DNA of 64,000 nt, taken from Clostridium oryzae (GTDB lineage Bacteria > Bacillota > Clostridia > Clostridiales > Clostridiaceae). How positions within the stretch are numbered: the stretch's first letter is position 1; every line of letters begins with the position of its first letter. Below are positions 17,151-24,385 of the stretch, piece after piece. A model generated the notes under the pieces. It saw nothing but the letters and a program-made list of their open reading frames with translations, did not search any database and had not been told where the DNA came from. The position numbers were made by a program, and so were the translations under genes. Location of the stretch: positions 1-64,000 of the forward strand of contig NZ_MZGV01000014.1 in NCBI RefSeq assembly GCF_002029235.1, given 5' to 3'.

Positions 17151-18896
17151 ATGCGTAAATCTATAGTGTATCGTATTTTGTTTATTCTTATTTTTTTAAC
17201 CTTTATTTTCACATTAAACACAGTACTAAGTGGAGTAACAAATTCTCAGGTACATCTATCGGCTAGTTTGATTTCTGATTCTTTTGTCAGTCTTGAAGCC
17301 GAGCAGGTAAAGCTAAAGAATGATATGGATCAGATTCATTTGTCGATTAAGACATACATCTTAGGCGATAAAAGCAGCACTGCAGAACAGGTTTCACAGA
17401 CAATTCAACATTCAGTGAAGCAAGCAGCTTCTAGCAACAATAAAATTGAAGCTATTTGCGATAAATTTTCTAGCAAAGCAATGAACAGCACTCTTCATGA
17501 TGCTTATGCACCATATAAGTCTAATATCAAGACCTTACTGAAGCAGGCAGAAGCCATAGCAGAGAATATTAAAAGCGGCAACATTACGTCTGCTGAGCAG
17601 CAAAACAAAGATTATGAGACTTTATCAAACTCAATGATGAAATCGGAAAGCGATTTTCAAAAGATATTAAATGGCAGAATCGGTCATGAGGTTGGACTTG
17701 TACATTCAAGGGTTGACAGGTCAACAGTCATTATCTGGGTTATGGCAATTATATTCATAATATCTGCTGCCTTAGCTTTCTATATTTCTATGAAGACAAT
17801 AATTATTCCTTTGAAAAAGGTAAACAGCAGTCTGCGTGAAATAATCCGAAAGCTTGAAAAAGATGACGGTGATTTAACTGCACGCATTAACATCAAATCC
17901 GAGGATGAAGTCGGGCAGATGGCAAAAGGTATAAATCGCTTTTTAGAAACGCTGCAACATGCGATGATTTCAATAAAATCTGGTTCAAATACCATCAATA
18001 AATCTACGGAAGTCATAAGCAAACATATATCGGAAAGTAAAGATTCTACATCCAGCGTATCAAATGCGTTAACTGAGCTTTCGGCAAGCATGGAAGAAAT
18101 CAGCAGTACTTTACAGACAATTGGAAATGGTACACAGGAAGTTCTTTCATCTGCTAATATCATTGCAGATTCAGCAGAATCAAATTCTGAGCATGTAGGA
18201 AATATAGCCCACCGTGCTGAAAGAATCCGAACTCAATCTAATCAGAGTAAAGTTCAGACACAGGGCGTTCTTCAAAACATTGAAAAATCTATGACTGCTT
18301 CAATAGAGAGCAGCCGTTCTGTTGGAAGAATCAGTGAACTTACTGCAAATATTTTAAGTATCTCTAACGAAACTAATATGCTGGCCCTAAATGCTTCCAT
18401 AGAAGCTGCAAGAGCAGGGGAGGCGGGAAAAGGTTTTGCTGTCGTTGCCGACCAAATACGAAAATTAGCTGAGAGTACTCAGAAGACGGCAAATGATATT
18501 CAAAATATCAGCAAATTGGTCTTAGGTGCTGTAGAAGAGCTTGTAGGAAATTCTAATGAAATTATGTCCTATATAACAGAAAAGGTGCTGCCTGATTACG
18601 ATGGATTTGTAGAGGTAGCTAACAGTTACAAACAGGATGCAGATGTGATGAATGAAATGCTCACTCGTTTCAGCTCAGAATCATCCGACTTAAGAAGCAT
18701 TGCAACGAATATAACTAATGGAATCCAAGAGATTTCACAGGCAATTGATGAAAGTGTAAATTTTGTTATTCATTCTAGTGAAGATACAAACACATTGTTA
18801 ACATCAATTTCAAGCATTACAGATGAGGCTGCTAATAACCTTGAGATTGTCAAAAAGCTGAACAATGAGGTTAATAAATTTAAAAAAGTGGAATAA
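17151..18896 (+). CDS. Methyl-accepting chemotaxis protein
   Basis: A 581-aa transmembrane chemoreceptor. TM1 spans about residues 7-27 and TM2 about 190-212, enclosing a helical extracellular sensor of roughly 160 residues (four-helix-bundle type). A HAMP linker follows (about 213-265, [18 protein letters not shown]), then the cytoplasmic signalling rod. Its conserved tip [20 protein letters not shown], near residues 405-425, binds CheA/CheW. The start follows GGGAGAT. It is a monocistronic gene after the sugar-locus terminator; the ligand is unknown, though the position invites a guess at sugar sensing. Confidence 0.95.
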   Translation: MRKSIVYRILFILIFLTFIFTLNTVLSGVTNSQVHLSASLISDSFVSLEAEQVKLKNDMDQIHLSIKTYILGDKSSTAEQVSQTIQHSVKQAASSNNKIEAICDKFSSKAMNSTLHDAYAPYKSNIKTLLKQAEAIAENIKSGNITSAEQQNKDYETLSNSMMKSESDFQKILNGRIGHEVGLVHSRVDRSTVIIWVMAIIFIISAALAFYISMKTIIIPLKKVNSSLREIIRKLEKDDGDLTARINIKSEDEVGQMAKGINRFLETLQHAMISIKSGSNTINKSTEVISKHISESKDSTSSVSNALTELSASMEEISSTLQTIGNGTQEVLSSANIIADSAESNSEHVGNIAHRAERIRTQSNQSKVQTQGVLQNIEKSMTASIESSRSVGRISELTANILSISNETNMLALNASIEAARAGEAGKGFAVVADQIRKLAESTQKTANDIQNISKLVLGAVEELVGNSNEIMSYITEKVLPDYDGFVEVANSYKQDADVMNEMLTRFSSESSDLRSIATNITNGIQEISQAIDESVNFVIHSSEDTNTLLTSISSITDEAANNLEIVKKLNNEVNKFKKVE

Positions 18897-18900
18897 GCTC

Positions 18901-18929
18901 AAATGTCAAGTGCCTGGCACTTGACATTT
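18901..18929. repeat. Dispersed 29-nt palindrome, copy 1
   Basis: AAATGTCAAGTGCC / GGCACTTGACATTT around a single T, starting 4 bp after the chemoreceptor stop and lying between convergent genes. Near-identical copies occur at 23749 and 26744. Likely a mobile palindromic unit that also works as a two-way terminator. Confidence 0.85.
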
Positions 18930-18931
18930 AA

Positions 18932-19339
18932 TTATTTTGTACAGTAAATTTCAATTGCCTTGGAGATAAATTCGGCAGTTCCGTCACAGTTACGGTCAAT
19001 ATTTTCCTTAAAGCGCTCATCGCCAATGTACATTGTGCCTAAGCACTGCAAAATTTCGTTTGTGCAGTTGTAGAAGTTATCTGTAATAAAATTCTGCCAT
19101 TTTTTAACAAGAGTTTGAACTTCACTGCTGTCTGGAGCTTTATCAATATTGTCTGCAAACGCTTTTAGTATATATTTGCCTTCTTCATTTATTTGCTGCC
19201 ACTGTTCTTTATTGTATTTGCTAGTTCTTTTTTCGCTTTCAGCATAAGCATCAGTTTTACTCCAACGCTCTTTAACTTCTTTTTCATACTTTTTTTTCAT
19301 ATTTTCAATTTCTGTCATATCAAATTCTTTAAAACTCAT
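18932..19339 (-). CDS. Stand-alone TipAS-like ligand-binding domain from an internal start
   Basis: A 135-aa protein starting MSFKEFDMTEIENM at codon 109 of the interrupted MerR frame. The ATG is preceded by AAAGGAGAGG (complement of 19345-19354), a stronger ribosome site than most in the window, 5 nt away. The product is an all-helical TipAS domain (ERWSKTDAYAESEKRT, then NEEGKYILKAFADN). In Streptomyces lividans the tipA gene makes a separate C-terminal TipAS from an internal start near codon 110, which sequesters antibiotic. The same layout here makes expression plausible although the HTH is broken. Confidence 0.6.
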   Translation of the reverse strand: MSFKEFDMTEIENMKKKYEKEVKERWSKTDAYAESEKRTSKYNKEQWQQINEEGKYILKAFADNIDKAPDSSEVQTLVKKWQNFITDNFYNCTNEILQCLGTMYIGDERFKENIDRNCDGTAEFISKAIEIYCTK

Positions 19340-19663
19340 GTTTACCTCTCCTTTTATTGAACTATCTACAAGCTTTATAAGCTTATCAATTCGTTCACGT
19401 TTTTTAATAAGCAATTCCTTTTGTTTTTTTAGTGCTTCAGATTTATTAAATGATGGATTGATCATAATATCTTTAATTTCAGTTAGCGGAAAATCCAATT
19501 CTTTAAAGAATAATATTTGCTGCAGCACAGCAAGAGCTTCTTCACCATATAGCCTATATCCCGTTTCAGTAACCTAGCTTGGTTTAAGCAGACCTATCTC
19601 ATCATAATAATGGAGTGTTCTAACGGTAACTCCTGCTATTTTTGCTAGTTCATTGATTTTCAT
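18932..19663 (-). pseudogene. MerR/TipAS regulator with in-frame amber stop in the HTH
   Basis: Reading down from ATG 19663, the frame encodes a MerR HTH ([20 protein letters not shown]) and LLKPS, then TAG at codon 30 (19576-19574), then VTETGYRLY and an intact remainder with a TipAS drug-recognition domain. The stop replaces a position usually Glu/Asp (GAG to TAG is one change). Full length would be 243 codons. TipA-class proteins activate multidrug genes on binding thiopeptide-like compounds. The HTH is not produced without readthrough, but the C-terminal domain has its own start (19339). The promoter is MerR-type and looks intact. Confidence 0.75.
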
Positions 19664-19690
19664 CTCATTTCATTTTTCTCCTTTCGTCTT

Positions 19691-19732
19691 AGTATACTTA
19701 TACAATACACTATTACGTAACGTCAGAGTCAA
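19691..19732 (-). promoter_or_regulatory. MerR-type promoter with 19-bp spacer
   Basis: On the minus strand TTGACT (19732-19727) and TATTGT (19707-19702) are separated by 19 bp, the long spacer typical of MerR-activated promoters. The spacer holds the dyad-like CTGACGTTACGTAATAG. It points into the interrupted MerR/TipAS gene, implying former autoregulation. The remainder of 19733-19987 holds nothing recognised besides the pepF leader. Confidence 0.65.
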
Positions 19733-19987
19733 TAGCAAATTGGTTCTTAAATATTAAATTCAATAGTAAATTCCTGTTTCAAGAAGTTTGTCTTGCACTA
19801 TAATTAATATGTACATTGTAAGCCGGTGCAGAAAGGGTGTATAATATTTCTAGAAATTTAACAGATATGAAGTATTTTCTATTGTTGTAAATAAGTATTC
19901 TATAAATAGAACAAATATTATTTCTAGTAAACTTATTAACTAAAGGAAGTATTTATAAACAATATTTTAATATAGGAGGCGTTGTAA

Positions 19988-21796
19988 ATGGGAAAAGTTT
20001 TAATGGAAAGAAAAGATGTAGATAAAGCACTTACCTGGGATTTATCGGCCATTTATTCAACAGATGAAAAATATGAGGCAGCTGTAAATGAGATGAAAGA
20101 ACTTGCCTTGAGTATTGAAAAGGCCTATAAGGGTAAATTGAACACTGCAGGGAACATTAATGAGTGCTTAGATGAAATGAGAAAATTAACTGAAATATTG
20201 TATCTTACAAATTCTTATGCAGAGCTTTCTGTTTCTGTGGATTACACGAATGATGAAAACCAGGAAAGAGCTTTTAAATTAGCCAATATAACCTCTGACA
20301 TCCAAAGTAGAATGAGCTTTATCGATAGTGAGATTATTGAGGCTGATGAAAAAATTCTTAATGCTGCAATAAGTGAATCAAGGGAAAACAGCAACTATTT
20401 AATGAATATAAAAAGAGAAAAGGAACATAAACTTCATCCGGAAGCAGAAAGAGTATTAGCAGCTTTATCGGGAACTTTAGAAGCGCCTTACAGCATTTAT
20501 GAGCAGGCAAAGCATGCAGATATGGATTTTAAAAGTTTCACAGTAGATGGAACAGAATATCCTCTTGGTTATGCACTTTTTGAAAATGTATATGAATATG
20601 AAAATGATACAAAGGTAAGAAGAACTGCTTTTGAGAAATTTTCTGCAAAATTAAGAGAATATCAATATACTACAGCTGCAGCTTATCAGGTGCAAGTGCA
20701 AAAGGAAAAAACTATGGCTGCACTAAGAGGTTTTGATTCAGTAATAGATAGTTTGTTATTTCCGCAAAAGGTTGATAGGAAACTATATAACAGACAGATA
20801 GATTTGATAACTGAGAAATTGGCGCCTCACATGAGAAAGTATGCAAAATTGCTTAAGAAAATACATAAATTAGATGAAATGACTTTTGCGGATTTGAAGC
20901 TTGCGGTCGATCCTGAATACGATCCTAATGTAACTATAGAAGAATCTAAAAAGTATATTGAAGGTGCTTTAGCTATATTAGGTGAAGATTATCTAGAAAT
21001 GGTCAAAAAAGCTTATGATGAGAGATGGATTGACTTTGCACAAAATAAGGGAAAATCTACAGGAGGTTTCTGTTCAAGTCCTTATGGAACTCACTCCTTC
21101 ATATTATTATCCTGGAGTGAGAAAATGTCAGAGGTATTTACCTTAGCTCATGAGCTTGGACATGCAGGACACTTCAAGTTATGCAATGAAAACCAAAATA
21201 TATTTGATACGGATGTTTCTACCTACTTCGTAGAGGCACCTTCTACGATGAATGAGCTTCTTATGGCTAATTATCTTCTAAAGAGTAATAAGGATAAAAG
21301 ATTTAGAAGATGGGTTTTATCTTCAATGATTAGTCATACCTATTATCATAATTTTGTAACTCACCTTTTAGAGGCTGCATATCAAAGGGAAGTTTATAGA
21401 ATAATTGATGAAGGCGGAAGCGTTCAGGCATCAACACTTTGTGAAATAAAGAAGAGTGTCCTCGAAAAGTTCTGGGGAGACGACGTGAAAATAATTGATG
21501 GTGCAGAGCTGACTTGGATGAGACAGCCTCATTATTACATGGGACTATATTCCTATACTTATAGCGCAGGACTTACCATAGCAACAGAAGTCAGCAATAG
21601 AATCTTAAAAGAAGGGCAGCCAGCTATAGAAGATTGGAAAGCAGTCCTTAGAGCAGGTTCAACAGAGACACCAGCAGAACTTGCAAGAATGGCGGGAGTA
21701 GATATAACCACTGATAAACCTCTTCTTGATACTATTGATTACATTGGCCGTATAATTCAGGAGATAATTGAACTTACTGATGAAATAGAAGAGTAA
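19988..21796 (+). CDS. pepF: Oligoendopeptidase F
   Basis: A 602-aa M3-family zinc metallopeptidase, full length for PepF, cleaving peptides of roughly 7-17 residues in the cytosol. The zinc site is AHELGHAGH with His388, Glu389 and His392; the third ligand is Glu416 in VEAPSTMNE. The helical N-terminal domain (about 1-110) and the FAQNKGKSTGGFCSS loop match the family. The start follows TAGGAGG. It is a single gene with its own terminator, convergent with the second FlxA-like gene. Confidence 0.95.
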   Translation: MGKVLMERKDVDKALTWDLSAIYSTDEKYEAAVNEMKELALSIEKAYKGKLNTAGNINECLDEMRKLTEILYLTNSYAELSVSVDYTNDENQERAFKLANITSDIQSRMSFIDSEIIEADEKILNAAISESRENSNYLMNIKREKEHKLHPEAERVLAALSGTLEAPYSIYEQAKHADMDFKSFTVDGTEYPLGYALFENVYEYENDTKVRRTAFEKFSAKLREYQYTTAAAYQVQVQKEKTMAALRGFDSVIDSLLFPQKVDRKLYNRQIDLITEKLAPHMRKYAKLLKKIHKLDEMTFADLKLAVDPEYDPNVTIEESKKYIEGALAILGEDYLEMVKKAYDERWIDFAQNKGKSTGGFCSSPYGTHSFILLSWSEKMSEVFTLAHELGHAGHFKLCNENQNIFDTDVSTYFVEAPSTMNELLMANYLLKSNKDKRFRRWVLSSMISHTYYHNFVTHLLEAAYQREVYRIIDEGGSVQASTLCEIKKSVLEKFWGDDVKIIDGAELTWMRQPHYYMGLYSYTYSAGLTIATEVSNRILKEGQPAIEDWKAVLRAGSTETPAELARMAGVDITTDKPLLDTIDYIGRIIQEIIELTDEIEE

Positions 21797-21807
21797 TCTT
21801 AGTAGAT

Positions 21808-21839
21808 AAAAGCAGTTGTCTGAATAGATGACTGCTTTT
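21808..21839. terminator. Bidirectional terminator between convergent genes
   Basis: AAAAGCAGTTGTC (from 21808) pairs with GATGACTGCTTTT (21827-21839), with A and T tracts on opposite sides. It serves pepF on plus and the FlxA-like gene on minus. Confidence 0.8.
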
Positions 21840-21849
21840 ACCATTAATA

Positions 21850-22176
21850 CTATACAGAAGTGTCTATGCCCGTACCCCTTAATGTATCTACTGCCATTTT
21901 TGCAGAAGATGAGGAAGAAGGATTATTGTTGTTTAAAACATTAGAAATTTGAGCTTGCTGTGAAACTCCTTGTATTTCGCTAACACTCTTCAGCTGTGAA
22001 ATCTCCTTGCTTAACTTTGAAATCAGTGTTTGAATTGCATTTGCTTCATGAGTGTTACTTTGCTTTATAGCTTGTTGAAGCTCTACGTCAAATGAAGACA
22101 ACTGCATTTCCAACTGTGATATTTTAGTGTTAACCGAAGAATGATTTTGTGTTGAAATAATCATTGATGTATCCAT
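21850..22176 (-). CDS. FlxA-like family protein (second paralogue)
   Basis: A 108-aa protein with a coiled-coil body (ISQLEMQLSSFDVELQQA, then ISKLSKEISQLKSV), a Ser/Asn-rich linker and the tail KMAVDTLRGTGIDTSV. That tail is almost identical to the paralogue at 2210-2545, while the coiled coil is not. The start follows GAAAGGAAGCG. It is a monocistronic gene. Function unknown; conservation concentrated at the C-terminus suggests the tail is the functional or recognised part. Confidence 0.68.
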   Translation of the reverse strand: MDTSMIISTQNHSSVNTKISQLEMQLSSFDVELQQAIKQSNTHEANAIQTLISKLSKEISQLKSVSEIQGVSQQAQISNVLNNNNPSSSSSAKMAVDTLRGTGIDTSV

Positions 22177-22306
22177 GTTGTCGCTTCCTTTCTTTAAATA
22201 TATACATTTTACATATCGTCTGGAAAGTTTTACACTTTATGGCTTACGTGTGATAAGATATATAATATAAACAATTGAAAAGAGATAGGCTGAAAGGATT
22301 ATTGAG

Positions 22307-23215
22307 ATGAAAATTGAACGACTAATAGGAATACTATCAATTTTACTGCAGCAGAAAAAGGTGACAGCACCTTACTTGGCAGAGAAATTTGAAGTATCAA
22401 GACGAACAATTAATAGAGATATTGAAGATATATGTAAGGCTGGAATTCCAATTGTTACAACCCAAGGGCAAAACGGAGGCATATCAATAATGGAAGGGTA
22501 CTGCATTGATAAAACCCTGCTCACTTCTTCCGAAATGCAGTCAATTTTATCTGGACTTAGAAGTCTTGACAGTGTGTCAGGTACCAATAGGTATCAGCAG
22601 CTGATGGAAAAGCTGTCTGTAGGTGAGTCTTCGGTGCTGGCTTCTAATAACCACATAATAATTAACTTGTCTTCTTGGTACAAAGATACTCTTGCTCCTA
22701 AAATAGAACTAATTCAGACAGCAATTGAGAGAGCAGAAAAAGTAAGCTTCACTTATTATTCCCCCAAAGGGGAAAGCAGGCGAACTATTGAACCCAATAT
22801 GCTTGTATTCCAATGGGCATCCTGGTATGTATATGGATATTGCACCAATAAGCAAAGCTTTCGCTTGTTTAAACTTAACAGAATAATAGATTTAATCAAT
22901 ACCGGTGAAAAGTATGAATTAAGAGAGGTATTACCTCTAGATTTATCTGCAAAGCGAATCTTTCCTGCTGAGATTACGATAAAGGCAGTTTTTGAACATG
23001 AGATGAAATGGAGATTGATTGAGCAGTTTGGCTTATGGAGTTTCAAGGAACAGCAAGATGGTAAATTGCTATTTTGTTTTGATTTCGCGGATAAAGAATA
23101 TTTATTCACTTGGCTTTTAAGTTTTGGAAATAGTGTGGAACTTTTAGAACCTGAGGAGCTTAGAGAGGAATTTATGCAAATTATTAATCAGATAAGTGAT
23201 AAATATAGAAGATGA
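22307..23215 (+). CDS. WYL-domain transcriptional regulator (YafY type)
   Basis: A 302-aa regulator. The N-terminal winged HTH (about 1-60) reads IGILSILLQQKKVTAPYLAE, then FEVSRRTINRDIEDI. The WYL domain (about 135-205) has KVSFTYYSPKGESRRTIEPN and WYVYGYCTNKQSFRLFKLNRI, and a WCX-type extension follows. Such YafY-like proteins bind nucleic-acid or small ligands. It sits immediately upstream of the GyrI-like gene; its stop lies in a 7-bp inverted repeat (23212-23229, ATGACAT/ATGTCAT) that could be an operator for the following gene. Confidence 0.9.
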   Translation: MKIERLIGILSILLQQKKVTAPYLAEKFEVSRRTINRDIEDICKAGIPIVTTQGQNGGISIMEGYCIDKTLLTSSEMQSILSGLRSLDSVSGTNRYQQLMEKLSVGESSVLASNNHIIINLSSWYKDTLAPKIELIQTAIERAEKVSFTYYSPKGESRRTIEPNMLVFQWASWYVYGYCTNKQSFRLFKLNRIIDLINTGEKYELREVLPLDLSAKRIFPAEITIKAVFEHEMKWRLIEQFGLWSFKEQQDGKLLFCFDFADKEYLFTWLLSFGNSVELLEPEELREEFMQIINQISDKYRR

Positions 23216-23280
23216 CATACAGATGTCATGTTTCCTTTGATATAGTGTGTGTATCGAAAGGAAGAGAGGTATTAACTATT

Positions 23281-23736
23281 ATGGAATATGAAATTGTTAA
23301 TTTAGAAGAAAAGATTATTGTAGGGTTGTCGGCACGCACCAACAACATGGCGCCAGACATGGGAATAGTTATAGGAGGGCTATGGCAGCAGTTCTATTCA
23401 AACAGTGTTTATGAGGCTGTTCAAAATAAAAAGAATGATAAAGCACTTGGAATATATACGGATTATGCAGGAAACGAAAAGGATGATTACACTGTTATAG
23501 TTGCCTGTGAGGTAACAGACGCTGAGGCTATTCCAGAGGGAGCGGTTAAGGGAACAATACCAACAGGAAAATATGCAAAGTTTATTGTAAAAGGTGATAT
23601 GCACAAAGCAGTAGCAGCTTTCTGGCAGCAGTTATGGAATATGAACCTGCCAAGAAACTTTATCTGCGATTTTGAAGAGTATCAGAATAGCGATATGGAA
23701 AATGCAGAAATACATATCTATATCGGGTTGAAGTAG
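23281..23736 (+). CDS. GyrI-like small-molecule-binding protein
   Basis: A 151-aa GyrI-like/AraC effector-binding-domain protein (SOUL-like fold). Diagnostic segments are the N-terminal KIIVGLSARTNN, IGGLWQQFYS, ALGIYTDYAGNEKDDYTVIV and the terminal YIGLK. ATG 23281 follows GGAAGAGAGG; an upstream in-frame start at 23212 overlaps the regulator. The N-terminal HTH of related AraC/MerR regulators is absent, so this is a stand-alone ligand binder. Pairing with a YafY/WYL regulator is a recurring arrangement, suggesting the regulator controls it. Confidence 0.82.
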   Translation: MEYEIVNLEEKIIVGLSARTNNMAPDMGIVIGGLWQQFYSNSVYEAVQNKKNDKALGIYTDYAGNEKDDYTVIVACEVTDAEAIPEGAVKGTIPTGKYAKFIVKGDMHKAVAAFWQQLWNMNLPRNFICDFEEYQNSDMENAEIHIYIGLK

Positions 23737-23748
23737 TATAATTTTGTG

Positions 23749-23777
23749 AAATGTCAAGTGCCAGGCACTTGACATTT
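23749..23777. repeat. Dispersed 29-nt palindrome, copy 2
   Basis: AAATGTCAAGTGCC / GGCACTTGACATTT around a single A, starting 13 bp after the GyrI-like stop. It differs from copy 1 only at the central base. TTTTATAATTT follows, so it may act as a terminator. Confidence 0.85.
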
Positions 23778-23941
23778 TATAATTTGTGATACTTTTTATC
23801 TTGTCAGTGGAGCCAATATAACTCTTTTATGCTATCATATTATTAATGGCACCTTAAATAGCAGTAATAGTTTTCCTAGTTTAATTAACAATTATATTGA
23901 AGAGTTAATTTAGGATGGCAAGTGATAGGAAGGGGATTTTA

Positions 23942-24352
23942 ATGGTAAGAAAAATTGTGAAAGATATTTTATTTTTGGGACAGAAATCAGTACTTGCAAC
24001 GCAGGCAGATGCAGCAGTTATTGATGATCTGCTTGATACCTTGAAAGCGAATGAAGCTGATTGTGTAGGTATGGCTGCAAATATGATAGGAATAAACAAA
24101 CGGATTATTGTGTATAGCGTGTGCGGTATTGGAATACCTATGATTAATCCAGTTATTATAAAGAAATCTAAACCCTATGAAACCCAGGAAGGATGTCTAT
24201 CTTTAACTGGTGTTAGAAAGACAATACGATATGAAATTATAGAAGTTGAGTATATGGATAGGAATTTTGCAAAGCAGAAACAGACGTTTTCCGGATGGAC
24301 TGCACAGATTATTCAACATGAGATTGACCACTGTGAAGGAATTGTGATTTAG
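23942..24352 (+). CDS. Peptide deformylase-like protein
   Basis: A 136-aa deformylase-family metalloprotein, which would remove N-formyl groups from nascent peptides. Motif II is EGCLS (Glu83-Ser87, Cys85 metal ligand) and motif III is QHEIDH (His126, Glu127, His130), both intact. Motif I, normally GxGxAAxQ, reads GMAANM (43-48), so the Gln that stabilises the transition state is replaced. ATG 23942 follows AGGGGAT; the upstream ATG 23915 has no good site. It lies directly upstream of a SecA paralogue. It is shorter than housekeeping deformylases, so probably an accessory copy. Confidence 0.85.
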   Translation: MVRKIVKDILFLGQKSVLATQADAAVIDDLLDTLKANEADCVGMAANMIGINKRIIVYSVCGIGIPMINPVIIKKSKPYETQEGCLSLTGVRKTIRYEIIEVEYMDRNFAKQKQTFSGWTAQIIQHEIDHCEGIVI

Positions 24353-24385
24353 TGGTGGAGTCAAATTAAAAGGGGTACGATTCTA

